Positions 35,332-44,083 of a DNA stretch of 64,000 nucleotides are shown piece by piece. The notes under the pieces are model-generated. The model worked only from the letters and a program-made list of their open reading frames with translations, was not told where the DNA came from and ran no database searches. The position numbers and the translations under genes were made by a program. The stretch's first letter is position 1. The number at the start of each line of letters is the position of its first letter. The DNA comes from Mesorhizobium wenxiniae (GTDB lineage: Bacteria > Pseudomonadota > Alphaproteobacteria > Rhizobiales > Rhizobiaceae), in contig NZ_NPKH01000037.1 in assembly GCF_002284535.1 (NCBI RefSeq), forward strand, positions 102,609 through 166,608, in the 5' to 3' direction.

Positions 35332-36683
35332 CGAACTGCTCCGGTTAAAGGACGGACAAATCGGCCGTCGCCAGGCGCGTTCAGGACGTCCTTCCCGTCC
35401 CACACCCGTTTGCCGCGAAGAAATGTCTGCTTCACTTGCGGAAGCTCGAGACCATCATAAAGGCTCCAGTCCGACACCGTTTTGGTGTTTAAAACGCTCC
35501 AGGGCGCTGTCGCCGGGTCGATGACGCTGAAATCGGCGTCGCGCCCCGATACGAAACCACCTTTCCGATCTGACAGGCGAAAGTGGCGTGCCGGGTGGTG
35601 GGAAAGGACGCGCGCTGCCACAGACAAATCAATGCCGCGGTCGATACAACCCTGCAGAAGTGCCGGCACCAGAACTTCCAGGCTTGGACCACCGGATGAA
35701 TTTGCCAGCATGTTCGGGTTGTTCTTACGGTCCAGAGACCATGCTACGTGATCGGTAGACACCAAGTCGATGTCGCCGGCTGCGAGAAACTCCCAAAGCT
35801 TTTCTTTCTCCGTCGAGGGTCGCAACGGAGGATTGCCTTTAGCTAAACCGCCGCGGACACGGACGGTGTTCTCTTCGTCGAAAAGGAAATAGTGGATGCA
35901 AACCTCGACGGTAACATCGTAACCTTGACGCTTGTAGCTTTTGCAAATTTCAATGCCGCGTCCCAACGAGCAATGCACGACGTGTGCCCGGCATCCCGAG
36001 AAAGCACCTATCTCGTAAATCTCAGCTATGGCCAATAGTTCGGAGAGTGGAGTGTGCGTTTCGCCATGCGCCAAATAGTCCGTTCGCCCGGCCGCTTTCA
36101 TCCGCTCGATCTGATGTTTAACGATTTCTTCGTTTTCATTATGAACTCCGGCCGCCAGACCGGTTTTGGCTATTTCGGTAAAAGCCTCGACCATCAGATA
36201 GGGAGGAATGCGGGGAAAGCGGTCCGGATGAGTTCCGAAGGTTGAGAATTTGAATCCGCAGACACCCGCAGCTACTTGCTCCGCGATCTTGGAGGCCCCA
36301 TCGCTCGGACGTATCGTGCCGTAGAGTCCGACGTCAACATGAGCCTGCCGGGAAATGTCTGCGACTTTCTGATCAACGCTCTCGCGGTCGCAAACAAGGA
36401 GCCCCTCGTCATAGGGCATATCAACTATGGTGGTGACACCACCCGCCGCCGCCGCCTTTGTAGAGAAAATGAAGTTCTCACGATCTTTCTGGCTGCGGGA
36501 GTGGACCTGAGCATCGACCGCGCCGGGAAACACCAGAGCGCCTTCACAAGAGATTTTTTCAACCGCCGAACCGGGATCGTCTTGCGTTATCGAAACAATT
36601 TTTCCGTCTTGCACGGACAGATACCATCCGCGCCTGACGACCGTAGATGTCACGATGTCGCCTCGCACCACTAAATCCAACAT
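35328..36683 (-). CDS. Hydantoinase/allantoinase-like cyclic amidohydrolase
   Basis: A 451-residue cyclic amidohydrolase of the dihydropyrimidinase/allantoinase family. Ligands visible are the lysine to be carboxylated (Lys145 in CGFKFSTFG), His181 in AAGVHNENEE, His237 in AHVVHCSLG and Asp311 in STDHVAWS. The usual first HxH is changed to Gln59-Val-His61 (AVDAQVHSRS), which is unusual. The start is ATG 36683 with a strong AGGAGG site; the frame runs open for 52 further codons upstream. It is the first gene of a four-gene operon and overlaps the carbamoylase start. Hydantoin-5-propionate is the substrate that fits its neighbours; allantoin is the alternative. Confidence 0.9.
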   Translation of the reverse strand: MLDLVVRGDIVTSTVVRRGWYLSVQDGKIVSITQDDPGSAVEKISCEGALVFPGAVDAQVHSRSQKDRENFIFSTKAAAAGGVTTIVDMPYDEGLLVCDRESVDQKVADISRQAHVDVGLYGTIRPSDGASKIAEQVAAGVCGFKFSTFGTHPDRFPRIPPYLMVEAFTEIAKTGLAAGVHNENEEIVKHQIERMKAAGRTDYLAHGETHTPLSELLAIAEIYEIGAFSGCRAHVVHCSLGRGIEICKSYKRQGYDVTVEVCIHYFLFDEENTVRVRGGLAKGNPPLRPSTEKEKLWEFLAAGDIDLVSTDHVAWSLDRKNNPNMLANSSGGPSLEVLVPALLQGCIDRGIDLSVAARVLSHHPARHFRLSDRKGGFVSGRDADFSVIDPATAPWSVLNTKTVSDWSLYDGLELPQVKQTFLRGKRVWDGKDVLNAPGDGRFVRPLTGAVR

Positions 36684-36888
36684 GCAGCCTCCTACATTTT
36701 CATTTGCGAGCGGTTTCACGCCTTCAAGATCATGCTCCTTGCTCAGAATAGCGGGCTCTCTCGGCGACAAAAACGAATGCAGTTGCACGTAATGTTTGCG
36801 GACTACGCAACTAGTCGAATTGAGGGGTATCGTTGCCAACCAGGAAACAAACGTTGCAACGGTTTGGGTCGCTGGGAACGACCTGAAC

Positions 36889-36943
36889 CGTATCGTAGCG
36901 CCTGCAAAAATGGCCTCGAACCGAGGCGGCTAACCACGATACG
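36889..36943. repeat. Long nested inverted repeat in divergent promoter region
   Basis: Outer arms CGTATCGT (36889-36896) and ACGATACG (36936-36943) are perfect complements. Inside them lies a second hairpin GCCTCG-AAC-CGAGGC (36913-36927). Some of the bases between the two stems could also pair (GCC with GGC). The structure stands in the 481-base gap between the hydantoinase operon and glutamate dehydrogenase. It has no T-run, so it is more likely an operator pair or a structured leader than a terminator. A shorter palindrome CGTTGCAACG lies at 36853-36862. Apart from these the gap holds no gene. Confidence 0.5.
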
Positions 36944-37164
36944 ATTAGGGAGTTTCAAATGTTACAGAGACCTGGCACCGGCCTCGAGCCTACGAATGAT
37001 GTCTGGTCCGGCTCTAAGCATCCGCGGTCTCTGAAATTCAGCGAGCGAAATTTGTCGTTCCGAGCAGCCTGGATCTTCCTCTTGGCCAGCTAATCTTTCC
37101 CGATAACGAGGTCGGTGATGAACGCTGTGCTCCTTACAGACCGCATTGCATGAGGAATTCACGG

Positions 37165-38421
37165 ATGAGTATTTTCCAGGGGCCCGTCTTCGAGATGGCT
37201 CGAACCCAGTTTACAACAATCGCCGACTACCTGGGTATCGAGGAAAGCGAGCGCGACAGACTGCTTTTGCCAAAGAGAGCTATCGCGATTTCGTGCCCGA
37301 TTCATCTCGACGACGGAAGAACTGCCGTTTTCCAGGGCTACAGGGTGCAGCATCACCTCACACTCGGGCCCACCAAGGGCGGTACTCGGTTCGCTGCTTC
37401 AGTTGACATGGGCGAGGTAGCGGCGTTGGCGATATGGATGAGTTGGAAGTGCGCTCTGGCGGGCCTTCCCTACGGTGGGGCAAAGGGCGGCATCAGCGTC
37501 GACCCGGTGTCTTTGTCTCCCCGCGAATTGGAAGCGCTGTCACGCCGATACATGCAGGAGCTAATCCCTTTTGTCGGGCCTCATGTTGATGTGATGGCTC
37601 CCGACATGGGAACGAATGAGCAGGTCATGGCGTGGTTCATGGATACCTACTCCATGTACCAGGGTCGCACCGTCAACGAGATAGTGACAGGCAAACCCGT
37701 ACAGTCTGGCGGAACCGAGGGGCGGCGCGAAGCCACTGGCCTTGGTGTTATGCATCTGGCTTTCAGTGCCATGCAAGAGCTATCGATCGAACCCACCAAG
37801 GCGACCGCAATCATACAAGGCTTCGGGAATGTCGGCTCGATAGCAGGCATAGAACTTGCCCGACGGGGAGTAAGGGTCATCGGTGTTAGCGACCACTCCG
37901 CCTGTTTCTTTGACGTCAAGGGTCTCGATGTAGAGGCTATGACGCGTCATGTCGAAGCGCGGGGCAGTCTCCGGGGCTTTCCGGCCGAGGAATTCGAGCC
38001 GGGCGATCTTCTTACTCAACCTTGCGACATCCTCGTCCCGGCGGCAATGGAGCGTGTCATCGACGCTGCCAAAGCGACGAAGTTGCGGTGCCGAATTCTT
38101 GCGGAAGGTGCTAACGGCCCAACGACACCGGAAGCGGACAAGCTTCTTGAGGAGCGCGGTAGCGATATTTTTGTAATACCCGATATTCTGTGCAATTCCG
38201 GCGGTGTGATCGTCAGCTATTTCGAGTGGGTCCAAGACTTGCAGCAGTTTTTCTGGGGCTACAATGAAGTTGTGTCCCGCCTTAACCAGATACTTGATCG
38301 CAGTTTCCAGGCGATGGTCGAGCGCTCGCGTAGAGATCGCATCTCGCACAGAACATCCGCAATGAGCATTGGCGTTGACCGCGTTCGTCTTGCAAAGCAG
38401 AAGCGAGGACTTTTTCCTTGA
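37165..38421 (+). CDS. Glutamate dehydrogenase (Glu/Leu/Phe/Val family)
   Basis: A 418-residue hexameric-type glutamate dehydrogenase that interconverts glutamate and 2-oxoglutarate. Marks are RVQHHLTLGPTKGGTRF, the catalytic lysine region LPYGGAKGGI, APDMGTNEQVMAW, TGKPVQSGGTEGRREATG, the dinucleotide fold IIQGFGNVGSIAG, and EGANGPTTPEAD with NSGGVIVSYFEWVQ. It resembles catabolic RocG/GudB types. I prefer ATG 37165, seven bases after GAGGAA; ATG 37150 is also in frame. It faces away from the hydantoinase operon and would take up the glutamate made by it. Confidence 0.93.
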   Translation: MSIFQGPVFEMARTQFTTIADYLGIEESERDRLLLPKRAIAISCPIHLDDGRTAVFQGYRVQHHLTLGPTKGGTRFAASVDMGEVAALAIWMSWKCALAGLPYGGAKGGISVDPVSLSPRELEALSRRYMQELIPFVGPHVDVMAPDMGTNEQVMAWFMDTYSMYQGRTVNEIVTGKPVQSGGTEGRREATGLGVMHLAFSAMQELSIEPTKATAIIQGFGNVGSIAGIELARRGVRVIGVSDHSACFFDVKGLDVEAMTRHVEARGSLRGFPAEEFEPGDLLTQPCDILVPAAMERVIDAAKATKLRCRILAEGANGPTTPEADKLLEERGSDIFVIPDILCNSGGVIVSYFEWVQDLQQFFWGYNEVVSRLNQILDRSFQAMVERSRRDRISHRTSAMSIGVDRVRLAKQKRGLFP

Positions 38422-38922
38422 GAGCGCCCGATAGCAATCCATTCGGGCAAGCGTGCCTTGGACAGGCGGCGCGAACCGCCGCTATCGCAGGAAGGCCACG
38501 TCGATCCCATGCCGTAGGCGGGTCTGTCGGTAGCGCGCGCGTCAAAAGACCTACGATCCGTATGATGCGGGCTGCTCGACGAGCAATCCGCCGGCGCCAG
38601 TCTCGTGGTCCCAACTCTCTGCTAGAGCGCGCGGATTCCCTCGAGATTACGCGAAATCATACTGCACATTTAGCGAAGTTGCACGTCGCCCTCTTAATTC
38701 CACGCCATAAGAAAATCCGCCAAGCAGCTTCACTAATGCACGCTATCGCGATTCAATGTGTGGCTCCGTTGAGAGCTGTTCATACCGATGGATCTGCATC
38801 CGACGCTGGGCAATCTCAGCCTTGCGATATACGCGGGCGATGTATGTCAGCTTCACCTCGAAGCGATTTGTGGGACGCTGCACGACACGGATTACTGTTG
38901 GTTGTGGTGGAGTAAAGTCGTC
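38422..38922. other. Intergenic gap, nothing recognised
   Basis: There are 501 bases between glutamate dehydrogenase and a LysR gene on the same strand. The LysR frame is open back to 38788, but the extra residues do not match a LysR N-terminus. No other gene or hairpin with a T-run stood out. Confidence 0.4.
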
Positions 38923-39855
38923 ATGAATCTGCGGCAGCTTGAAATTTTCTGCGCCGTCATGAGGTGCCGGACTACCATCGCCGCTTCCTATGAGCTGGGA
39001 TTGTCGCAACCTGCGGTCAGCAATGCGATCAAGCATCTTGAGAGCATGTTGGGTTTCACCCTCTTCGATCGCATCGGCAACCGCCTGATACCAACAGCAG
39101 AAGGACAATCGATTTTTCAGGACGCCCAACCTCTTCAGTTGATGGCGGCCGCGCTTGATCAGAGAGCAAAGGATTTGAAAGACACAAAACGCGGTCATCT
39201 ACGGGTGCTGTCCACCCGGCCGCTAGGTGACAGCGTTATCCCAGTAGCAATCTCGCGCTTCATGCGTGGCCGCGAGAACGTGAGTCTATATTTCGATGTT
39301 CAGGACATGAACGGTGTCATTGGGGCAGTAGAAAGCGGCTATGCCGACCTGGCCTTTGCCCTTACACCACCGCCTCGGCCAGGGTTGGAGCTTAGCAAGC
39401 TCGCCGATGGCCGGATGGTGTGCGCCCTCCCAGAGGCGCATCCGCTGGCGCTGAAGCAAGTCCTGTCGCCAATTGATCTAGAGCATGTTCCCGTGATTGG
39501 CCTCGATCCCTTAAGCCGACTTAGATCACTCGTCGCGGCGGCGTTCCACGAGGCTGGCGTGCCATTTTCTCCAAACTTGAACGTTCTACAGGGTGCAGCA
39601 GCGTGCAGCCTCGTCAGCAATGGCCTGGGAGTCGCAATCGTCGACGAATTCTCGGCCTCGCGGTGGATAACGCAGGGTCTAGTAATACGTGCTTTTGAGC
39701 CGTCGATCGCTGTTTATGCAAGCTCGGTAAGCTTGAAAGACAGGCCACTTACGCGGCTCGGCAAGAAATTTGTTCAAGTAGCGACTGAGCTTATCCATCA
39801 AACGCAACAGACTGGCCGTGCCGCCGGCCCGCAGGCGAGCGTCAGACGCACTTAA
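38923..39855 (+). CDS. LysR-family transcriptional regulator
   Basis: A 310-residue LysR regulator starting MNLRQLEIFCAVMRCRTTIAAS. The winged helix continues LGLSQPAVSNAIKHLESMLG and LFDRIGNRLIPTAEG, followed by an effector-binding domain to the C-terminus. ATG 38923 begins the conserved text. It precedes the dihydropyrimidinase gene by 480 bases on the same strand, so it may control that gene or the wider 40-53 kb region. Its ligand is unknown. Confidence 0.92.
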   Translation: MNLRQLEIFCAVMRCRTTIAASYELGLSQPAVSNAIKHLESMLGFTLFDRIGNRLIPTAEGQSIFQDAQPLQLMAAALDQRAKDLKDTKRGHLRVLSTRPLGDSVIPVAISRFMRGRENVSLYFDVQDMNGVIGAVESGYADLAFALTPPPRPGLELSKLADGRMVCALPEAHPLALKQVLSPIDLEHVPVIGLDPLSRLRSLVAAAFHEAGVPFSPNLNVLQGAAACSLVSNGLGVAIVDEFSASRWITQGLVIRAFEPSIAVYASSVSLKDRPLTRLGKKFVQVATELIHQTQQTGRAAGPQASVRRT

Positions 39856-40335
39856 TGTACGTTTGTCTTTACTCGAACCACTTGTTGCAGGCGTGTTTAG
39901 AAAGTGCCTCAGCGATGACTGTCGAGGCAGAGAAATCACCGCTATCCAAATGTCCTCTTTATCATCTCAAGATGAGCGGCGAACACGGCATCCCTAAAAC
40001 CATGACGTCAGCACGACGAGTGTCCCGCTCCCGCAGAATTGTCTGGCAGCATCCATTTATAATTTCAACTTATCATCCGGCGACCAAAATGATTATCCGC
40101 GCTGGCATGATCACGTTAGAGATGGCGTGTTGTTTAGCATTAGAGATTTGGGAGAGCATGGCGCAATATTGGTTCAAGCTGAACTTTCGGTCAATCGGGA
40201 CGACAGGGTACATGTCCTCGGCCGCGAGCGCTTACGCACGGTCTCGATGCCAACGGCGGCTTAATCCGCGCTGTCATCCGATCATCAATCAACGAACTTT
40301 CGAACTCCATGTTCTGACTTTCAACGGGAAAATAG
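39856..40335. other. Intergenic gap upstream of dihydropyrimidinase
   Basis: There are 480 bases without a recognisable gene. A plus-strand frame spanning most of it is open but its composition is not protein-like. The promoter of the dihydropyrimidinase gene should lie in the right part. Confidence 0.4.
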
Positions 40336-41790
40336 ATGCGACATGATAGATTCGACGTTCTCATTCGCGGCGGAACTGTTGCTACGGCGACGGAGGTGTT
40401 CAAAGCGGATGTCGGCATTAAAGGTGAAGAAATCTTCGCAATCGGTCATGACCTTGGACGAGGCGACCGGGAAATCGATGCAAACGGCATGCTTGTCCTT
40501 CCCGGCGGTGTCGATCCGCACGTCCATATCGAACAGGTTTCGGCCAACGGCATCCTAAATGCCGATAGCTGGGAAAGCGGCACGACGGCGGCGGCGTTCG
40601 GCGGCACCACGACCGTCATTGCGTTCGCAGCTCAGCATGTCGGCATGAGTCTTGCGAGGGTGGTCGAGGACTACTCGGCCCTGGCTCGGAAGGGCGCTAT
40701 TATCGACTATTGCTTTCATATGATTCTGGCCGATCCGACAGAAGAAGCGCTAACGCTTGACCTTCCCAAACTCATACGGGAAGGCCACTCATCGATTAAG
40801 CTCTTTATGACTTACGATCGCTTGCGGGTCTCGGATGAAAGCATCCTGGACGTATTGTTGGTAGCGAAAGAAACCGGAGCGTCGGTCTGCTTCCATGCCG
40901 AGAGCAGCGGCATGATCTCGTGGATGTCGAAGCACCTGTTGGCGGCCGGCTTCAGTCAGCCGGTTTACCATCCGTTGAGCCATCCGCGTCTGGCTGAGGC
41001 GGATGCCATCGACCGGCTGGTAAAACTCAGCGCGTTGGTCGACCACCCGATCATCATCTTTCACGTTTCGACTGCGGAAGGAGCGGCGATCATCCGGCGT
41101 GCGCGAGGCGATAATCTAAAGATCTTTGGCGAGACCTGCCCCCAATACCTGTTCATGGACGCGGGTGATTTGCAGAAGCCGGGGCTAGAAGCCGCCAAAT
41201 GGATGTGCTCGCCGCCGCCGCGGACAGTCGACGATCAGGAAGCGCTTTGGAACGCCCTCGATCGAGGAGATCTGCAGCTCGTTTCATCGGATCACGCGCC
41301 CTATCGCTTCGACACGGGCGGGAAGTTGCGCAACGGCGACAAATCAAACTTCAAGGAGATCGCCAACGGAATACCCGGGATTGAAGCGCGCCTTCCGCTG
41401 CTTTTCGACGCGATGGTCTCGAAAGGCAGGCTAGGCCTCGATAAATTCGTGGAACTGACATCCACCGCCCCGGCAAAGCTCTTCAATCTTCATCCGCGCA
41501 AGGGATCGATCGCGATCGGAGCGGATGCGGATATCGTCGTCTGGGATGCCGAAAGGCGCGTTACGCTCACCGACGAGACGATGCATGACAGGACCGGCTA
41601 CACGCCATATCGCGGCCGCGAAGTGCAAGGCTGGCCGCAGATAGTACTGCGGCGCGGCAAGGTGATTATCCAGGACGGGGAGCGGCACGACGAGCCGGGC
41701 TCCGGTCGTTTCGTTACACGATCCCGTATGCCCGAGTCTACGGGTTGGCTTGCCTCACATGTCGCGCAACATATGGCGTCTTTGAAATGA
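40336..41790 (+). CDS. Dihydropyrimidinase / D-hydantoinase
   Basis: A 484-residue cyclic amidohydrolase with a complete metal site: His62 and His64 in GVDPHVHIEQ, the carboxylated lysine Lys155 in SSIKLFMTY, His187 in VCFHAES, then FHVSTAEG and the Asp in SSDHAPYRF. Family text CSPPPRTVDDQEALWNAL and NLHPRKGSIAIGADADIVVWD is typical. It opens 5,6-dihydropyrimidines or 5-substituted hydantoins to N-carbamoyl amino acids. It differs clearly from the hydantoinase at 35328-36683, which has Gln in the first metal position. A hydantoin-type racemase follows 550 bases later, which points to hydantoins. Confidence 0.94.
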   Translation: MRHDRFDVLIRGGTVATATEVFKADVGIKGEEIFAIGHDLGRGDREIDANGMLVLPGGVDPHVHIEQVSANGILNADSWESGTTAAAFGGTTTVIAFAAQHVGMSLARVVEDYSALARKGAIIDYCFHMILADPTEEALTLDLPKLIREGHSSIKLFMTYDRLRVSDESILDVLLVAKETGASVCFHAESSGMISWMSKHLLAAGFSQPVYHPLSHPRLAEADAIDRLVKLSALVDHPIIIFHVSTAEGAAIIRRARGDNLKIFGETCPQYLFMDAGDLQKPGLEAAKWMCSPPPRTVDDQEALWNALDRGDLQLVSSDHAPYRFDTGGKLRNGDKSNFKEIANGIPGIEARLPLLFDAMVSKGRLGLDKFVELTSTAPAKLFNLHPRKGSIAIGADADIVVWDAERRVTLTDETMHDRTGYTPYRGREVQGWPQIVLRRGKVIIQDGERHDEPGSGRFVTRSRMPESTGWLASHVAQHMASLK

Positions 41791-42343
41791 GCGCGCTGCA
41801 GCCTTTGACGCGACGATGGCGGTGCTGACCGGCGCGACAGGAGAAAGGCCGCATTACCGCGCGCGGTTTGGTGAAGTACCGCTCGACTAGATTACGCTGC
41901 CCGTAGACCCATTTGCTGGAGGCGAAGCCGCCGGTGTTCATTCTGGGCGGGATGCCGGCCCATGGCCCACGCTTGTTGGCGGGCGTTACGCGCCTGCCAA
42001 GCAGTCAGGACGAGATCAATTTGGCCCGCCTTCGGAAACGACGAATGCGTGAATAGCGCTCGTGAGCCCGCTTGATCGCCCTCGTCCCCAGCCGGAGCGA
42101 TGTGCAGTGGTCGCGCCGCTTTCGGCGCGACCTGGCCTATTTGCAAATCGAATAGTCGATAGGCAGCGGCAATTAGACAAAGGATGGCTAGTTTGACTAC
42201 CAGAGAAAACGCCGTCCTAACGCCCTAAAAATGGCCATGCGACCTAGCAAATCTGCGACAAAAGGATGCTGGGACTCAACCATGACATATGAAGTTGAAC
42301 CCGTTCGGGCTTTGCCGCACATCCATCAGAGGAACCGCGTCGG
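41791..42343. other. Gap with possible IS5-type debris
   Basis: There are 553 bases between the dihydropyrimidinase and the racemase. On the minus strand around 41860-41940 the text KWVYGQRNLVERYF resembles the C-terminal region of IS5-type transposases, but the following residues do not continue the match, so only a small relic could be present. No complete gene is seen. A GAGGAA ribosome site precedes the racemase. Confidence 0.35.
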
Positions 42344-43021
42344 ATGACCATTTACATCCTCAATCCTAACAGCAGTCAGACCGTTACCGATGGCATCGAC
42401 CGCGCCGTAGAGCCCTTGCGCCGGGCTACGAATGTGTCGATCAGATGTCGCACGCTGCACGAAGGCCCTCCTGGGATCGAGACCCAGGCCCATGTTGACG
42501 GTGTTGTGGCCCCGCTGCTGGACCACTGCAGGGCCTTGGAGGAGACCGCCTCGGCATTCGTCATCGCCTGTTTTTCGGACCCTGGTTTGGCTTCATTACG
42601 CGAGCAATCCAACCGACCGGTTTTTGGTATCGCGGAAAGCGGTATACTTACGGCTATGACGCTGGGCCAGCGTTTTGGCATCATCGCAATTCTTGAGAGG
42701 TCCATCCCTAGACACTTGCGCTATGTGGGCGCGATGGGGGTCACTGACCGGCTGGCTGGGGATCTGCCCCTTAATTTGACCGTTGCCGAATTGTCCGACC
42801 GCACTGCGACGTTTGAACGTCTCAAGATAGTGGGCTCCACGCTGCGTAAGGAAAAGAACGCCGATGTGCTGATCCTCGGCTGTGCTGGAATGGCATCGTT
42901 GCGGTCCGATCTCGAGGCAGAACTTAAGTGCCCTGTTGTCGATCCGTGTGAGGCGGCTGCCACTATGGCTGTTGGAAGGGTCGCTTTTGCCCAACTGAAC
43001 AAAAAGGAGATATCGGAGTGA
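42344..43021 (+). CDS. Aspartate/glutamate/hydantoin racemase family protein
   Basis: A 225-residue two-cysteine racemase of the HyuE/Asp-Glu racemase family. The cysteine pair is visible as Cys76 in VIACFSDPG and Cys180 in ILGCAGM. The N-terminus IYILNPNSSQTVTDGI is typical for hydantoin or allantoin racemases. ATG 42344 has a GAGGAA site. It overlaps the next gene by four bases. With hydantoinase and carbamoylase genes in the window it could invert 5-substituted hydantoins for enantiomer-specific hydrolysis. Maleate or arylmalonate-type chemistry is an alternative in this fold. Confidence 0.9.
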   Translation: MTIYILNPNSSQTVTDGIDRAVEPLRRATNVSIRCRTLHEGPPGIETQAHVDGVVAPLLDHCRALEETASAFVIACFSDPGLASLREQSNRPVFGIAESGILTAMTLGQRFGIIAILERSIPRHLRYVGAMGVTDRLAGDLPLNLTVAELSDRTATFERLKIVGSTLRKEKNADVLILGCAGMASLRSDLEAELKCPVVDPCEAAATMAVGRVAFAQLNKKEISE

Positions 43022-43941
43022 GCGGACTTACAGCGGGTGCAAATGGGGTCTACGTAATTGCTGTGACGCCATTCAGCGGTGATGGCTCCATCGACATGAA
43101 AAGCGTCGACCGTATGGTCGACTTTTATCTCGAGGCGGGAGCTACTGGGCTAACAGCACTGGGGATGATGGGCGAAGCGCCCAAACTTACGATTGAGGAA
43201 TCGCAGGCCGTCGTGCGGCGGATTATCGCCAGAGTTTCTGGGCGTGTTCCAATCGTCGTGGGTGTCTCCTCGCCTGGGTTCGCTCAGATGCACACCCTGA
43301 CGAAGCTGGTCATGGATGAGGGTGCAGCCGGAGTGATGATCGCGCCGCCCAGTTCCTTACGGACAGATGATCAGATTGTCAGCTATTTCGGGCAAGCGGC
43401 CGAATTCGTGGGGGGTGTACCGTGGGTACTTCAGGATTTCCCGCTGGCCACCGGGGTGCAAATCTCCGTCTCTACAATTTCCCGGATCGTAGCAGACAAC
43501 CCGAACTGCGTTTGCCTGAAACATGAAGACTGGCCTGGGCTGGATAAGATTGGTGCCTTGCGTGACACGGAAAAATTGAACCGCAGGATCGCGATCCTTT
43601 GCGGCAATGGCGGTATCTATCTGCCCGAAGAGATGGGCCGCGGCGCGGATGGCGCAATGACAGGCTTTGCCTATCCAGAAATGATGGTTTCAGTCGTGAA
43701 ACACCATTCCAAAGGTGAGATGGATCGCGCCCGGGACCTGTTTGATGCCTACCTCCCATTAGCCAGGTTTGAACAGCAACCTGGTCTTGGCTTGGCAGTC
43801 CGCAAATACGTTTTGGCCAAGCGCGGGGTCATTGCAGAGCCAACTTTGCGTCGTCCAGGTGCACCTCTGTCGGCGTCGACGCGGCAAGATATTGAAGTCT
43901 TGGTCGCGCGGCAGGAACATCGACTGCGCGAGCTTGGCTGA
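43018..43941 (+). CDS. DapA-like (dihydrodipicolinate synthase family) lyase
   Basis: A 307-residue class I aldolase-fold protein. The Schiff-base lysine is Lys168 in NCVCLKHED. Two DapA marks are changed: the Thr-Thr pair of GTTGE reads GMMGE (50-53), and the tyrosine of the usual YNxP reads LQDFP. It is therefore not a lysine-pathway DapA but one of the pyruvate-dependent aldolases or dehydratases that share the fold. Start GTG 43018 overlaps the racemase stop, so the two work together. The substrate is unknown. Confidence 0.88.
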   Translation: MSGLTAGANGVYVIAVTPFSGDGSIDMKSVDRMVDFYLEAGATGLTALGMMGEAPKLTIEESQAVVRRIIARVSGRVPIVVGVSSPGFAQMHTLTKLVMDEGAAGVMIAPPSSLRTDDQIVSYFGQAAEFVGGVPWVLQDFPLATGVQISVSTISRIVADNPNCVCLKHEDWPGLDKIGALRDTEKLNRRIAILCGNGGIYLPEEMGRGADGAMTGFAYPEMMVSVVKHHSKGEMDRARDLFDAYLPLARFEQQPGLGLAVRKYVLAKRGVIAEPTLRRPGAPLSASTRQDIEVLVARQEHRLRELG

Positions 43942-44083
43942 GGGCGCGCGCTTTTCTATACACGCCAGTCGTGAGGCGGGAATCCGCCGGGACATTGCCG
44001 AAAAAAGCGGCCTGTGATTGTTCTAGCGAGGCCGACTGACCGATTGGGGCAATGCGGGGACCGCCCAACGTCTTCACTTGGCA

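Noticed and set aside
39855..40346. A 163-codon plus-strand frame upstream of dihydropyrimidinase
   Set aside because: No family resemblance, no good ribosome site and many rare-residue runs; taken as chance.
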